A DNA stretch of 64,000 nucleotides from Centropus unirufus. Lineage: Eukaryota; Chordata; Aves; Cuculiformes; Centropidae. Position numbers and translations under genes: made by a program. A model generated the notes under the pieces. It searched no databases. It saw nothing but the letters and a program-made list of their open reading frames with translations, and was not told where the DNA came from. The stretch is taken from assembly GCA_013397695.1 (NCBI GenBank), contig VYZI01000002.1:620001-684000 (forward strand), given 5' to 3'. Shown here in pieces: positions 34,531 to 49,460 of the stretch. The first letter of the stretch is position 1. The number at the start of each line of letters is the position of its first letter.

Positions 34531-37500
34531 CCAATCACATTTACAGCAGAAGACCTGGCAGTGTTGACTACAGAGCTGTAATAACGAGCCCTCTGCTGAG
34601 GATTCTAAATTTCTTCATTTCTACCCTAAGAAGGCTAACAGCCTCTTTTCATTTCAAAGAAATTTGATTTCTGAGTCGGGGTTGTGGATTCTGAGTCTGC
34701 TGTGTGGATTGCCTTAGGCCATCTGGGTCACCTAGTCTCCCTGAGCCTCAGTTATTTATCCAGCAGCACTTCAAAACAACTCATGAAGAGTGATGAATGC
34801 ATTCAAAGCTTTGAGGCTGTCTCTTTGCAGTGGAAGTAGCAATACGAGCAAGGCAGAATCTCACTTCTCTACCCTTTCTCTGACTGTATATGAAGACAAT
34901 AATAAAATATTTCAGTTAATTTCATTTTTAAATCTATTCACTTTCTGTTATGATCCCTGTGCACAGATACTAAGTCACCTTAAATAACTCTCTGCTTACC
35001 TTTGAGACGGTGTTCATTTAAAATTTACTGTTACCCTTGGTACAAGCTCTTGCCCAGCCAGCACAGAATACCTGACCTACACAAACCAAAGAAGACAAGG
35101 AACCTTCCATCTTTTGCTCTCTGTTTGTTTTAAATTATTAACTATTCTTCCTCATTTCTCTGGATTTTATAAATTAAGTGTTTTTTTTCCCATGGATCAA
35201 TCTTCAGTTCCTTGATACAGTAACAAATAATTTAGACTACCTTCTCAACTAAAAGATCGAAGAGCATTAAAACATTTTATTTACAAAATAAATCAGAGCT
35301 TAAAATTGTAAGCATGAAAATGGGCACCAGAAAAGTTTGGGAATTTCATTCCAAGAGCATGAGAAAACCAAAAGCCCATACTTAGAACTAGCATGGAAGG
35401 AAAACAGAGATGTCAGGGAAAGGCCTGAAATATACAGTGATTCCTACTCTGTATTTTTATGGAAGCTGCACTAAACAGGAATGACACCATTCCAGAGTAG
35501 AGGGACTTCAACATTTCTCTTTAGCCTGAAGTATCATTTTATATATATACACATATAAAAATATATTCATAGAAGTCTCACACATGTACACGCACGTACA
35601 TCTGTACACTGTGATGACCTTTATGTAATAGGGCTACATAAAAGAAATAGAGGCAACAAAAGAGCAAAGAAGCCGCCTGAATCAGAGTATGTTGTAACAT
35701 GAAAAAGGAATATGTCGGTAAGCAAACAAGTAAGCCATTATGATTGCACAAACAAGACATGCACTGAGATTGTAAATATGGCCTTTATTAAACAGGGCTG
35801 CATTTGTGACATTTAATGGAAGAAAGTCTTTTCTTCCTCCATTAGAAAGGATATTTAGAATCTGTCTACAATCATGGCCTTCAGCTGATTAAAGACAAGA
35901 AGAGTGAAAAAGCAAGCATACTTTTCAGGAGCACTGATATGGATGTGGTGAGATCAGAATATTTTCAATAGTTGAAACTGCAACCACAGTTGTGTTGCAG
36001 CTAATTGTGAACTTAGAACAAATGACATTGAAATAAGGGGGTTATTTAATAAGCCCACCATAAAAGATGTTGGCAATAACTTACTGTCTTCCTCAGATTA
36101 TACCCTACAGCTGTTGTGAATTTTAACTTGTATAACACAATTAAACCTCTTTTTTTAATATTTTGAAAGCTGGATTGGGCTGGAGGGAGCTTGGAATAAC
36201 TTCATTACAATTTTGCAAAAATTAAATGTAGTTGGAAAATGGTAAAATTATCACGGTTCCCTTGCCTACCAAAGTGCCAAGGGACAGTTTACAAGAACAA
36301 TTGGACTACCATTTTTTGTGTGTGAACAGAAAGCTCTGTACCTGTTCCACAACACAGGGGAGGTGAAGCACAACGTGGTGGATCCTCTGACCTGGAGTAG
36401 TCAGAAGAACTCAGCTGTCCTGAAAGACCCAGGAAATCAAGCATTTCCCACCAGAGGCAACAACAAGAAAGGGACAACCCGAAGAACGTATTTTAAGGGA
36501 AAACATTGTCCTTTAGAGGTGCTCCAGAGCACTGAAATTGATCTTTCGTGAGCAATCTCCTAAAGCACGGTCTGCCTCCAGAGGCTGTTTTGGACTTTGG
36601 CAGGTGAGAGTCCTTAATTTAATGCTTGGGTTTGTTGGCTCCTCTTACTAGGGCCTGTCTCCCAGTACAAGATAAGACCACAATAATAATGACACACAAT
36701 AATCACCCACAAAAGAATGGTGTCAGGAGACATCGTGACAGATGCACTCTTGACCAGACTGGCAGTGGTTTGGTGCATGCTCTAAAGAAGGTAAATACCT
36801 GAGCCATAACCGGGCCAAGAACTTCTTTAGTTACTGTCTCTTCTCTGAAGACCCACAAAGGAGCAGAGTGACACAGTGAACATCAAAGCATATGAGCTAG
36901 GAATTCCAATCATACAATTAATGTATGAACAGCAGATGGTTTTCCCAAGACTCTTATCAAAGAATAAAGACTTCTGTGGGTAGAAGCAGTCTCATGCACA
37001 CCTTTTCCATTGCATGTAATTTGACTACAAGTCAAACATTTTATTCCACAAATATGACAGCTTAACTGAACCTTCTTTAATCTCTTCCTACCAGGCAATG
37101 TGGTTGCATGGCAGTGACATCTTGAGCTGGGACACCTTTCAAGTTGCTCCTAAAAACAAAGACTTTTTACCAACAGTAGATTTTTGGTGACTGATATTGC
37201 AGATAATCTTGTAGTATGGTAATTTTGACTTGGTAACTTTGATTTGTGCCTTGGTAATTTTAAGTTATTGTTGAAATGATTGTGGCATACAGTAATGGAG
37301 TAACCCTTGCAATTGAATTTGTTAATTCCCACTTTTACCACTTCATATTAAAACCACTTTTGCTAATACCTCTGACAGAGATTCTTTGGCATATTTAAAT
37401 CACCTATTCATGACAGGTATCAACCTTTCCTTCCCTACCCATCCATCTTTTCTCTTTTTCACTTTGCCAGCCATGCTTAGTCAAAACTTAATGTGATAGA

Positions 37501-39727
37501 TCTGAAGCTGCCCCCATGAACAGATTCATCTCAGCAACCCAGCAGAAAAACCCAGATGTTGTTTCTGCTGGGTTAATGAACTAAACTTGCATGTGGCAAG
37601 GTGTGACAAGCTCTGGGATCACTGGAAAGGTGGCAGTAGCACCACATATCTTGGAGCAGAGGAAGCTGAAAGGGCAATGCCAAACAGCTCTCATCAGTGA
37701 AACACTTGCCACTTTGTCCTTTCTCACAATGTATTGTGCAACTTGAATTTGGGAGCATCATTTCAGGTTGGGGAGTGACTTAGCTCCATATATTTATTTT
37801 GTGGTCCATCATGAATGACCCTCAAAGACAAACTCTGCGAGGGCTTAGAGGAAGTCTTTCTTTGTGTATCTAAGTAGAATTGTAGAGGCATTATTCAGAA
37901 GCAAGCAAGAGAAATGTAATCCAAATTTTAGGATGGAAATAACACCTTGCATCCCATTATACCATCTTCAGACTTCTTTTAAAGAAACAAAACCACAGCG
38001 GCTGGTGTGCAACAAATCAAGCAAATTTAAATACAAAAGCTCACTTTTTTCACCTTTTTTCCTACTGAACTATGACAAAGGTTGTCAGACTGAAGTAACA
38101 GATTATAAATATGGTTGATAGATAGAAACAAACCTTTCTCAAAGTTCTCAGTTGCCTTTCATGCTAAGAATATGGCCTAGAAAGATAGTTTAACACATTC
38201 ATATGAAAGGAAACAGCTAAAAAATATCATGACAGTTCTCTCTTAGAATTTTCCGTTCACCACACTCTATCACCACTGGACACAGGCACAATAAATCCAG
38301 GCTCTCAGAAAATCCTAACCCCCTAGAGAGATTTACACATGGGACCAACATTACTTCAGTCAACACATGGACAGAATTGGAGAGCAGCTTCCCACAATGC
38401 TCTAATTTCAGCTAGGAAAGTGCAAGGAGGGCAAACCCCAAGACAATATCTCTGGTATACACTCATCTGCTGCTATGTCCTTTCATTTAAGCTGTACACA
38501 TTCCTCACAGAAAAACCATATTTTGTGCCTCTCAATATTTTCTTCACTGTCTTTAATCTAGAAAATTATAATGAGGCAGGCTTGTGTGTCTTCTGTTATT
38601 TTTTTTCCGAAGCCAATGTCATTTACTCAAAGTCTCACACAACGCCTGCAGTTGAGCAAAGAATTTGAGACAAGTCTCCCCTTAGAAAGGCATGCTTAGA
38701 TGCACGCCATCTTCCTTAAAGGAATTGACCCCTGGCAGTTATGATAGAAGTGCTGACTACATGGAAACAAGAAATACTCTGATTTCTGAAGTTTCAGATA
38801 GGAAGATTTTGATCGTCACAATCCAGTATAAGAGCTTTATTTCCTCTTTTTAAAGTAGAGCTGTGACAAGCTTTAGATTTTCAAAGCCAGAAAAGTTCAA
38901 TGAAGAATATCTGTATAAATAGGTGATAAGAGACTAATCCAGTATTTCCAGTGGCAGATGGAATTCTTTTGCACCAGGTATTTGGTGGGGAAGATTTATT
39001 CCTACTACCACAGATACAATTGAGGTACCAGAAACAGCTCAAGGGCAGAGGGAGCAGGCAGAATGCAAAACATGCTGTGACCTTACTCTTCCTTCTGGAA
39101 TAATGCTAAACATTATTGGAGTTTTTAAAGTCTTAAGTTTCTGCCAAAATCTGAAGGAAATTTATTTTCTGAGATCCTACTGGAAAAACAACCACCAAGA
39201 TAGCAAAGAGAGGAATTATGTCCTTGGTGTGTTAGCTGCTAACTTTATTTACACAATGAATTAAACAAAAGGAACAAATAGATATTGAACAGCATAAACA
39301 TTTCTTTAAAAATAATTGGTATCTATCTTATACCTACTTATTCCATTTTGCTGTACTATGAATGAGAAGTAGTTCAATCAGTCCTCAGTACAACTTAAAC
39401 AGGTTGACACTCTGTTTCTCTACAGAAAACAGAACTGGGACAGAAACAAACCAAAACATTACTATTCATACAAATAAAATAAAGAAAGCACATCCATAAA
39501 GTGCAGGAGTTTAAATGTAAAACTTCTTCCCATAGCAGTTCAGAAGTGCACATTATCATGATGATGTGCAGAGGTTTGAGGAAGGACTAGGACACAATTT
39601 ATAACACTAGAACAAACCTAGAGCCTAAAACACCATTCTACAAAATTCTCTTCAAAGAAAGTGCTACTGATATTGCCACAGCTTAGACAAAGGATTAGAC
39701 AGGAAGTGCACAGAGCTAACACCCCAG
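34531..39727. other. Long non-coding stretch, no gene or repeat recognised
   Basis: AT-rich unique-looking DNA. An AT/CA simple patch lies at about 35538-35568. The region at 36318-36610 is less AT-rich, carries a 77-codon open frame (36318-36551) and ends in a good splice-donor string, CAG then GTGAGAGT, at 36601-36611. I cannot identify an exon there. No other candidate features. Confidence 0.65.
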
Positions 39728-40068
39728 GCTCCGGGAGACCTTATAGCAGCCTTCCAGTACTTAAAGGGGGCCTATAGGAAAGATGGGAAGAGACCGTTAT
39801 CGGGGAGTGCAGTGATAAGAAGACGGGTAATGGTTTCAAACTGAAACAGGGGAAATTTAGATTAGATAGTAGGAATGATTTTTTTACTGTGACTGTGGTA
39901 AGGCACTGGAACACGTTGCCCAGAGAAGTGTTCAAGGCCAGGTCGGATGAGGCTTTGAGCAACTTGATCTACTGGAAGGTGCCCCTGCCCACGGCAGGGG
40001 TGTTGGAACTGGATGGTCTTTAAGGTCCCTTCCAACCCAAACCATTTCATGATTCTATGATTCTGTGA
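39728..40068 (+). mobile_element. CR1 LINE 3' fragment with well-kept 3' terminus
   Basis: A short 5'-truncated CR1 copy. It begins in the [22 protein letters not shown] block (about 39735-39790) and continues through the [17 protein letters not shown] block. The HWNTLPREV segment follows at about 39905-39930 and [15 protein letters not shown] at about 39945-39990. It ends with 'ggtcccttccaacccaaacc' and the terminal direct repeats GATTCTATGATTCTGTGA at 40051-40068. The 3' end is the best preserved in this window, so it is a good copy for subfamily typing. It encodes only the tail of the reverse transcriptase and is inactive. Confidence 0.96.
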
Positions 40069-43000
40069 AGAAAGAAGCCAAGCAATTCTTATTCAAGAAA
40101 TCAACTTAATATCCTTGGTACTGGAGACCTCCATTCTCTAGCAGCAAAAAAAATATGGAAATTCTTCAATTTCAAGTTAACTTCAACAAAACAAACATGT
40201 ATCAATAACTTATTATACAGTCCATTTTCTGGTGCACACCCGTGATTGGTCATATATGTATTTTCCTTTGTTACATAAGTTCTTTTTAAGCTCAACACTA
40301 AAACATGCCAAATGCAGGTAATTACGCCTTTCCTACTGAAATAAAGAATAAAGAAGGGAATACATTTAAGACATGAGACACCACCTCGACTCTCTTTTTT
40401 TGCCAAAACCAAGGGTGGAAAGCATGGAATTGACCTCTACTCCTCCAGTAACATGTCATTAAAAATTGCTCACCTTGTTATTCTGGTAACTTAGAAAATT
40501 CTATTAAGTGGGAGACATTCTGATTTACAACCCCTACTCCAAGCACAGTGCTATGCAAAACTGAAATACAAAAAGCAGTACATCTAAACCATCAGTAGAC
40601 AACAGATTAAAATAACTCTTTGATTTGAAATTTCTCCTATTGTTGCCCATAAGTTGTCTTGCATCAAATCCCCAGATTCAAATGCTTACTGTTTGAAACA
40701 AATATTAAAAAAATTGACATTTTTGTGAAAACATGTCATGTCTGATAATACTTGATGGAAAAATTGGTAATGATCCCATTTCCTTTTTTATTTTGATTAG
40801 AACTGCATTGTTTTACTATCACTTTCTAAACTGAAGTCAGAAACAAGTTTCACAGAACCAATCTGTTACTTCCAGGCAACTTATGATTGAGCTCAGATCC
40901 TCTGAATTTCAGCTTAAGCCAGGACTGCGAAGCATTCATCAAGGCCCAAGAGTCATTGAGAGCTCATGATTGCCTGGAAGACACAATTAGAAGGGCTGGG
41001 AATTCCTGGGTGTAACATTACATAGGCTGTCATGGACATAGTGTTTGTTAAAAAAATCTAACCATCCTTCTGGGGTCTTGGCATAGAAGATAACTATGAG
41101 TGGGATTATATTCTTGAACAGGATTGCTATTCAGTTGGCAGTAAGAACTTTTCTTGCAAAGATCTTTGATTAGACTGTACAAGACTCCCTGAACCACTGT
41201 TTTTCTGAACTCTTGTAATCCACCTCGCCCATGGACCTACATAACCACACAAGCATATAGTGGATCAATTGCTATTGATAATTATAAATGCATACAAAAA
41301 CTGTATGGTGTGCTTCACGTGACCATTTTTGTGTCTCCAAGAACAGTGTCTACTGGCCATTTATAAGCCTTTTAACCTACATTTGTACATTTGTTCAATT
41401 TTGCAACAGAAGCCTTTAACGAAGTCTGTGGAAGGATGGGTCAGATTGTCTACCCACGATGTAAATCAAAATGCAGGAATTGACCCACGCACAGCAAGAA
41501 GGAGTCTTAGGGCCATTAGGACTTTTTCCACCTACAGGAAAGCTCTTGCACCAATTAATCAAATATTTTGTTGATAAGGCGGCTATCTGTGCAGTCAATC
41601 ACCCTCAAGTTAATCTGTCATCTCAAACCAGCAACTATCTGACACATGATCATGGGGAGCCCTTGAGTACCTGAGCCAGCCAAAGAGTTTATGACCGAAG
41701 TCTACTGGTCAAGCAAAAAGGCACACAGCCTTGACACTTGACTACACCTTTGTTAGAACCAAAAGAGAAACCTGAGTTTCACATTTAAAATTTTTATAGC
41801 TCTTGGCGCAGAAATTCCATATTCGCATTATTTCTATTGTCTTCTTAATATCTGTACTATTTCTGTACCCTAAAAGGGCTAAACAGACCAAAGGACTTTG
41901 CAGACCACTACTGTTATTATGAAAAATGAACATTGATTCACGACTGAGAGATTAACTTAAAAATTCTGTGAATGACCCAAGAATGATATTTCTAGTCGTA
42001 AGTCCATCCTTGCTGTACATAAAAAGCAGTATGAAAATGGATAGGAGCTAACAGGGAATGGAGGCCAACTCAACACCTTTCAGCAACTCTCTCTAGTTTG
42101 CATAGAATTCTTTTCATGCTTGCAACAAGAAAAATGAAACAGGAGATCCAAATTTAAGAAAAATATTAATGATATTTTTCAGTGACTGAGCTACTTCCTA
42201 ATTTCGAGGAGACTTCCATAAGTGTTTGACTAGAGATTTTGGGTATGCCCCATGTGGCTGAAATTGTTACAGAAACTACTACAGAGATAACCAACTGGGA
42301 TCCCATGGACTGCCAGCTACAAGTCAGGGACTAAGGCAATATGGCAGGGAAGAGATATGGCTTCTACATGCTGCTCTTATTTAATTTCCAGAACGAAATT
42401 TTTGGCTCTTTCCTTTAGGTCATGAATTTCAAGTGGAGGCGCAATAAAGTTAGCTGTCTTAGGAACACAGCTCAGGATGTTTCCAGGCCTTCAGCATTTC
42501 CCATAGCCTAGCCAGGATGGCTCTGGTCCCTTCTGTGGTGCCCAGCCTTGCCCACATTACTTTGCCTGATTAAAGGCATCTTCTGGCGTTCCCCAAACGT
42601 CAAGGTGTTGGTAAGACCCCAGGGACATAAGATTTCTGATTGGAAAATTGTGTTTTGTACAAGGCAGTTCAGCCATTTCTAAATTTTTTCAGCTTTATAT
42701 AAACTCCCATGATGAGGTGTTGCATCGTAAGATCGCTGTTTTACAGACCTGATCTCAGTTGTGTCCCCATGAAGAGCAGATGTATCTGCGTGGCCGTGGA
42801 GGCAATAAGCCTGCTCTTAGATAGCAGCCTGCATGCTTGGCAGGGCAGCCTGGCTTCAAAGCTTCTTGTAAATCCAGTTCTCCACATGTCAGGTAGCATA
42901 AGCTGCTATTAGAGAAAAAGAGGAGGAAGCAGTGCATTTCTCATCTGTACGACTTTCAAGTCAGAGCTGCAGGACACAGTAAGGGAAGATCAATCCTGCT

Positions 43001-46000
43001 GCTTGTGATCAAAGACCATTTAATCTTTTCTCCAGATGAGTGCATGCTCTCCATTCTCCTCTTCTCCCTTTGACTAACCTCAGCCCCAAACCTGAAGAGA
43101 AACTGAAATAGAAATATTTATGTATTTAAACTGAGCAAGCCCGTGTGGTTATCTCCTGCAAACATTTGAGGGAACACATAAAAGAATCCAATCTTTTAGG
43201 AATATTCACAGCAAGAACAACAAAAAAAACATAACACAGCAAAACAAACAAGTCCCAAAACAAAACAAAAAGCAGCTAGCAGCGATCAACATACAATGGT
43301 TCCCTATCGCATTGTTTATTCATCCAGCACTCCTCAGGAATTAGCTTACCAAAACTCACATATTATCCTACTTAAATCTTAGTTGTTAAATGAACACTAG
43401 TTCATACAGATCTTCATTTCCCCTACTTTATGAACATCAATAAATATGTTCAGATTGTGATAAATATCCCATGTAGCAGAAGATGGGCTAAAATAACATT
43501 CACTGCCTTCTAAGCTTACATTTCCTATAGCATTCTGTAGTCATCCTCAAGATAGCAAGAAACCACTGGTATCATTAAAATGAAAGCAAATTTATTATTA
43601 ATTCTAACAGACATTTTATTCATGCGTAAATGACAGGATAATAGAACTGTTGTTTGACAGCTTGCTGAGAAAATTGTATCTTTAATCATCTTAGATGATA
43701 ATTTTTTCCTAAAATAAAATGAACACCCATGGAAGAAACTGGAATTAAGGTTTTAGACAGAAAAAAGAATGCAGCTATTCAACTTAACTAAGTCAGTTTG
43801 TGTGATCTGACAAGAGGCAAAAATGCTTTGGTTTAGAACAAGTCAAATGCAGGCATCCCTTGGCAAGCTAAATATTCAAAGTGGAAAAATAATTGGAGAA
43901 TTTAGAAGTTGTAAACTCACTTTCAGCTTCATAAAGTTAATTAGTTTATTGAAAATAAGGACTTTTACACTTCTATGTTGCCTTCATGTTTCAGAAGTCT
44001 CACAGAAAATTTTTTTTTTGGCAGCTTGTTTGCAAAAGCCTATTCAGGCTGCTAAGCAACATCTAATATTTGTTATAGGATTTTGAGTCTTGGATCTGAG
44101 GAGAAATACTTCTCTTTAAAAAAAATAGTTACATAGGTGGTTTAAAATATTTTTAATAGAGAGGACAAGGAAATGCCAAGACCTCCCAGGGGATTTGAAA
44201 AATAAAGTGTGAACCGACATGGGAAGTACAAGCTTCTCTTTGTGGAAAGAACATTATTAGAAAGTTCATTTTTCACATGTCAGTCTTGGCATGAAGAATA
44301 GAAAACATAAGCATTTTTACAGCTGCCAAGAAAGAATTTGAGGTTAAAGTGTTTTGTTCACAGTAAAAAAAAAAATATTGTTTGACCTTAAGTAAATCAT
44401 TGCATTCCAAACCAAGTAGTTATTTTGCATTTAAATTAAATAGGCTATAAAAAAATAATAGTTTCTGCAAGCTGTCTACATCCACATCAATTAAATCTCC
44501 TAAACTTTTCAATTTGTAAAGATGAGGAAAATAAAACAGTTTCCCAAAACTAGCTCAGAATCCTTTGAAAAAAAAAAGAAAAAAAAAAAATCATCACTGA
44601 CACTTCATACTGTTTTAGGAGCTTCTAGGTTGTTCTCAACAAAATTACAGACTTTTCTTTCCCCAGAATTTATCCTCAAATCCTATGAGAAAATGTCAAG
44701 TTAACACATTTCCTATTCTTCTCAGAAACGTAGAACTTCTTTGACACTAGATGTAGAGATTCATTGACAGTAATCACCAAACAATGAATCCAAAGGAGAA
44801 CATCAAGTACTATTTTATGGTTATTTTGTTTTATTCTAGAATATTTTTAGTTCATATCAATTAAGCAACAAGTTTGTTATGCAAAATCATTACATCTTAA
44901 AACTTTATGGCAAGTCTAGGATCCTCAAGCCCTTGCCCAGTGGGAAACCTTCTTTTTTTTTTTTCCACTTCCTCCGTTCTTCCAGTGATTCCATTTTTGT
45001 CTTGGACACTGCTCTGGATTCATAACTATTCTGCTCTAGAAACCAGGAGGAGCAGGACCCAGGATCTTATTATGCCTGTCATTAATCAAGGAGACTCCGT
45101 ATACATACACAAAGATGAACAAATCTTCAGAAAATTCAGCCTCTGCTGGTTTCATTTTAAAAGGAAAAAAAGTCTGGTAAAGAGCTTAAATGGCACTTAG
45201 ACCTGTTCAGTCTAAATGAGATTAAATTTCTATCATTATGTTCTCCCTAGTTGACATCTGGACATCAGGAGTTGACATCAAATTTTACCAAAAGGCAGAG
45301 GTTAGCTAAAGCAACACCGCTGTGACATTTTGCATCTGTTGTTGAATTTAAAAGTTACATTCCACATCAGAATTGTAAAGAAGTTGAAATTTTGTGTTTT
45401 CACAGAACAAGTTCCCAGAGTACTGACTGAGAAATAGTACAGACCTTTTATAGTGAGCAACTTTGCATGTGCTTTCAATGAAGTGACGGGACAATTCCAC
45501 AAAAAGCAAAGAATATTCCCCTCCAGTATGCTCCCCCAAACACTGAAATTACCTTTCCTGTTTGGGGCTATGAACATTTCAGCTGTCATATCTAGTTTTG
45601 TCTTTTCTCCTATTGGTTTTACTAACCAAGAATGTTACCCATTTGAAACAGTGGCTATTTCTTCAACCTGTTAATTTTTTCTGACTTGCAGATGATCTAT
45701 TATAGAGGCTAATTTCAATATCTGCTAATGTTTAAAATTCAGTCTTATAATGGATGTTGTTTTGCAGGCCAAGAGACTCAGTGAAATACTGCATTTATTT
45801 GTTTGTTTACTTGAAATGTCAAAAAAAATTCCACCCAGCTGTCTTTCAAAATCTGCATTTAAACCGAGACATTTCAAATTTGATGATATGTCAGTAATTC
45901 TTAAATCTCATTCCAAGATATGAGAGGGTTTACCTTTTTCCTCTTGCCTTAGAATTGACAATCCAATTAGAAGCAGCCTTAAAGATAGCACTGTTGCAGC

Positions 46001-49000
46001 TCCAGATTTAGCTATGGATAACTGCTCTCTGCAAAGCAAAATAAACGGCCTGGAGATACAAGATCAGCATTTTCCTCTTCCTCTAGTAGGCTGGAACATT
46101 CACCTTGAACCAGCTTAAGAGCTGTCTGTAGGGCAGCCAGGTGATAATATGGCATTGCTAACAGCATCACAGCAATGCTTTAAAACCCTGCTGAATTCTA
46201 TACAGAAAAATAGAGAAACATAGTCTCCATCCTAAATAACTTTCAAGGCTAAACAAACAGGTCTGGACACAAAGGGGGAAGGCAGTAGCTGAAGGCTATG
46301 ACTGTCCTTGGCTACGGTCTTATTCATACATTAACTGGGATTCAGCTCAGGTAAGAAAGTCATGCAAAAGCAGCTTCTCTGAGTGTCATGGCACATCACT
46401 CTTGGAGGTGCCACTGTCCTAGTTACATGCTGTGGTAAAGCAGAATGGAATTTTAAAAGAAGATTGGAAGTTCAAGTATCCAAATAGAGATGTGCTCAAA
46501 AATGTAACACATTTTTATTCACCAAGGCAAACGAGAAAAGATTCTCAACAGTAAATGTTATTACAAGTAGGCCACTGTTCAAAAAGCCTTTTCAAATCTG
46601 AAAGACATGGCTACAAAACTTTAACCTCACAGTTGCATAAATAACTCAGCTTAACTACAATTAATTTCCCTAAAATAGAAATTTTGCAAGAGTTTAAGAA
46701 AGATATGCACAGATGCTGCTGAAATAAACGTTTCATCCTCTTTGATTTAGCAATAGATAGAAGTATAAAATGAATAGAGATTTCATGCAAATTTTAATTA
46801 TTTTTTGCTGAAAACCAACTTTTCCCTCAGAAACTATCAGTAAGAATAGTATCCAGAGGCAAATGAAGAAAAACAATTTTTATAGTAGTTGTGGCCACTT
46901 CCAGGAGAAGGGGAGAGTGGTGGAAAAATTTCCTGTACTCATAAGTCTGAAACAGCAATTTTATAATGGAATTTATTTTAAAAGCAAGATATGAAGATAC
47001 AACTGGCTGTCTAAAACTTCAGAATTAATTATCTCACAGGATGAGTATCTTCATTTCAGAAAGTGGAGAAATAAGGCAGAAAAAGACAAAGACTTTTAAA
47101 AAGTGCTCTGTGTCCTTACTGGAATATTTACTGAGATATAACAAATAGCTGAAGTTGCAGTACATTATGCTTCACTCTGATAGTGTATCTGAAGTACTAT
47201 CACCTCAAAATCATGGCTGATTAGGCACTGCACTCCAACAACCTCTTTCTTGCCCAACTCCTTACATGTATGCAGTAATGCCCCATAGAGGCAATCATTG
47301 GAGTAGCCAGTTTCTATCTAATTTCTGATTTCTAATTTCAGTCTAATTCTCTGATCAGAGAAGGTTATGTTCTAGTGCAAAAAAGCACCATACATAATTC
47401 CCTGTGCTTTATTAGTATCACACAAAGTCTACCCCTGGATATTTAAACAGAAATGCCACCACAATTAAGAATGTCAAGACACAGCACTGACATAACTATT
47501 TAATAAAAACTGGAAAAATCAATAATGGTCCTGGAAGGAAGATATTTGCTTTGATACAGTTCCTCAGTACAACGTAGATTATGTCTCTTATGGTTAAAGT
47601 CTTTTTTGCTCCTTTTTCCCCTAGGAGAATGAGGTATTAGGTTTGTGCTTATATTCTCAAAAGTAGGATCTGAACTATCATGAAAAATTTATTAGGGACT
47701 GACATTTCAGAGTCTTCTGTTAGAGTCCATTAATACCAGATTTCCCCCACAGAAGAGATAATAAATACTAATGTTCACTTAGACAGAAAGTAAACATGTA
47801 CTCACATTGTTATTGACCAAAGTTTAAGTTAACTGGTACTTGGAACTACAAAAAATATTATAGATAGTTGCAATACCATGAAACTTATTACTATATGATT
47901 GAATTCTGCAACTTGTAGGTAATTCATTACAACTGAATGCAATATGACTGTCAAACATAACTCAGTGAAAGCCACAGAGGGTTAATCTAAAAGAATGCTG
48001 TAGGCATCCAGTACTACTTCAGTTAAAGACAACTAATTTTTTCAACTATTTGCAATATACATGCAGAAAACTAGTGTTCAATTACATTTGTCACCTAGAA
48101 AATATTTGATATGGACTAATCAAATTGCTCATTTAAAATAGTATTAAATATTCCAGTTAAACAGGTCAGTAGGTAATTATCAACCAACTCACTGCAGAAT
48201 TTTTATCACTTTGGAAAGAGTGACTCTGGTCTTCTGGAGAAGTGTCTTCCTTACCCTTGGCCCTGGAAGACTAACTGACAGTGTCATGGTATGGTCACCA
48301 GTGCTTGCCTTAAATAGCCTAGGCTGGATATCTCATTTCTTCTGAGTGCAGCAGACCCAGAGTTCCTCTCCAGAAGTCTAGATATCTCACTGGTGTCTTC
48401 CATGATCTAAAAGCCATTTCCACATATGTAATGTTAATTCTAGACAGAAATATTGAGGAAAATCAGGAAAGGGAAAGCAGGGAAATTGTTTAGAAAATTA
48501 AGTCCTGTTATACCTTAGGAACTGGTTAAAAGCCAGAGAAAAGAAAGCAACAATCTTGTCATGGGAAAATACTGTCAGTAAATATAGCTGTGAATCGACA
48601 TTCAGATCAACATTGGTCTTGTTCAGTTCTGTGGAGTAAACAGAGGAGACACATGATGCAGGGAAAAATCATACCATACTGATGACAGAGGTCACGGTAG
48701 GGTTATGGAGAAAGCCAAAATAAACTGAGCAGTGAAAATTTTATACAAGGGAACAAAGAATGGTAAGGAGAAAAAGCAAGCCTCATACAGATAATTTCTA
48801 ATCATCATTTCACTTTTCACTGAAAAGACTCTCATATTGTCGCTCTGCACTTCACAAAGGGTGCCTGTTTAGTGCATAGCAGTCAAAAATAGGCTTCATT
48901 AAGAAGGGAAAGAGAACTGAAAGTGCAATGCCATTTACATAAAATCATGATACTGAGCACTACTTGAATATTATACTCAGTTCATCACTTCAAGACTAAG

Positions 49001-49460
49001 AAAAATTATAAAATAAGATCTAGGAAAATGAGGTCTTACCACTGTTGGGTGGCAGGTCCAGAGTTCCTGTTTGAATGCTTGTTATAACACATTATGTTTT
49101 CACTTAAAGTTGGTCATTAGCTTTCTTCAATTCTCTTCTTTTCTCCTAAACATAGCAAAAGTGCACTAAACAAATGTCAAAGCCACGAGGTAAAACAAGG
49201 AAAGACAATGTTTCTGTCTGAACTGGACAAATACTTCAGTATGTTTATTCATTCAAAGAATATTAATTTTGCTTTGGCTACCTTTGTAGCCATTTTCATT
49301 ACATGATCAGATGCATCAATGAATGGATAAGAACATTTACAGAAGGAATTATTTCAAGTTAACCTACTGAAAGGAAAAAAATAATATTTTTAATTGAGAA
49401 ACATGAACAAACACATCTCCTATGAGAATTTTGCCCATTTGTAAAAGGTATTGGCTGACG
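40069..49460. other. Long non-coding stretch, no gene or mobile element recognised
   Basis: More than 9 kb of AT-rich DNA without recognisable repeats or exons. An A/C-rich patch lies at 43214-43270. A run of 12 T is at 44953-44964. Open frames at 41329-41574, 44907-45200 and 45302-45589 are short and lack domains. Between about 45700 and 49460 there is no open frame of 60 codons or more on either strand. Confidence 0.7.
44568..44590 (+). repeat. Poly(A) run (23 nt, one G)
   Basis: Twenty-three bases of A with a single G. No upstream retrotransposon body was recognised, so I treat it as a simple homopolymer tract. Confidence 0.9.
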
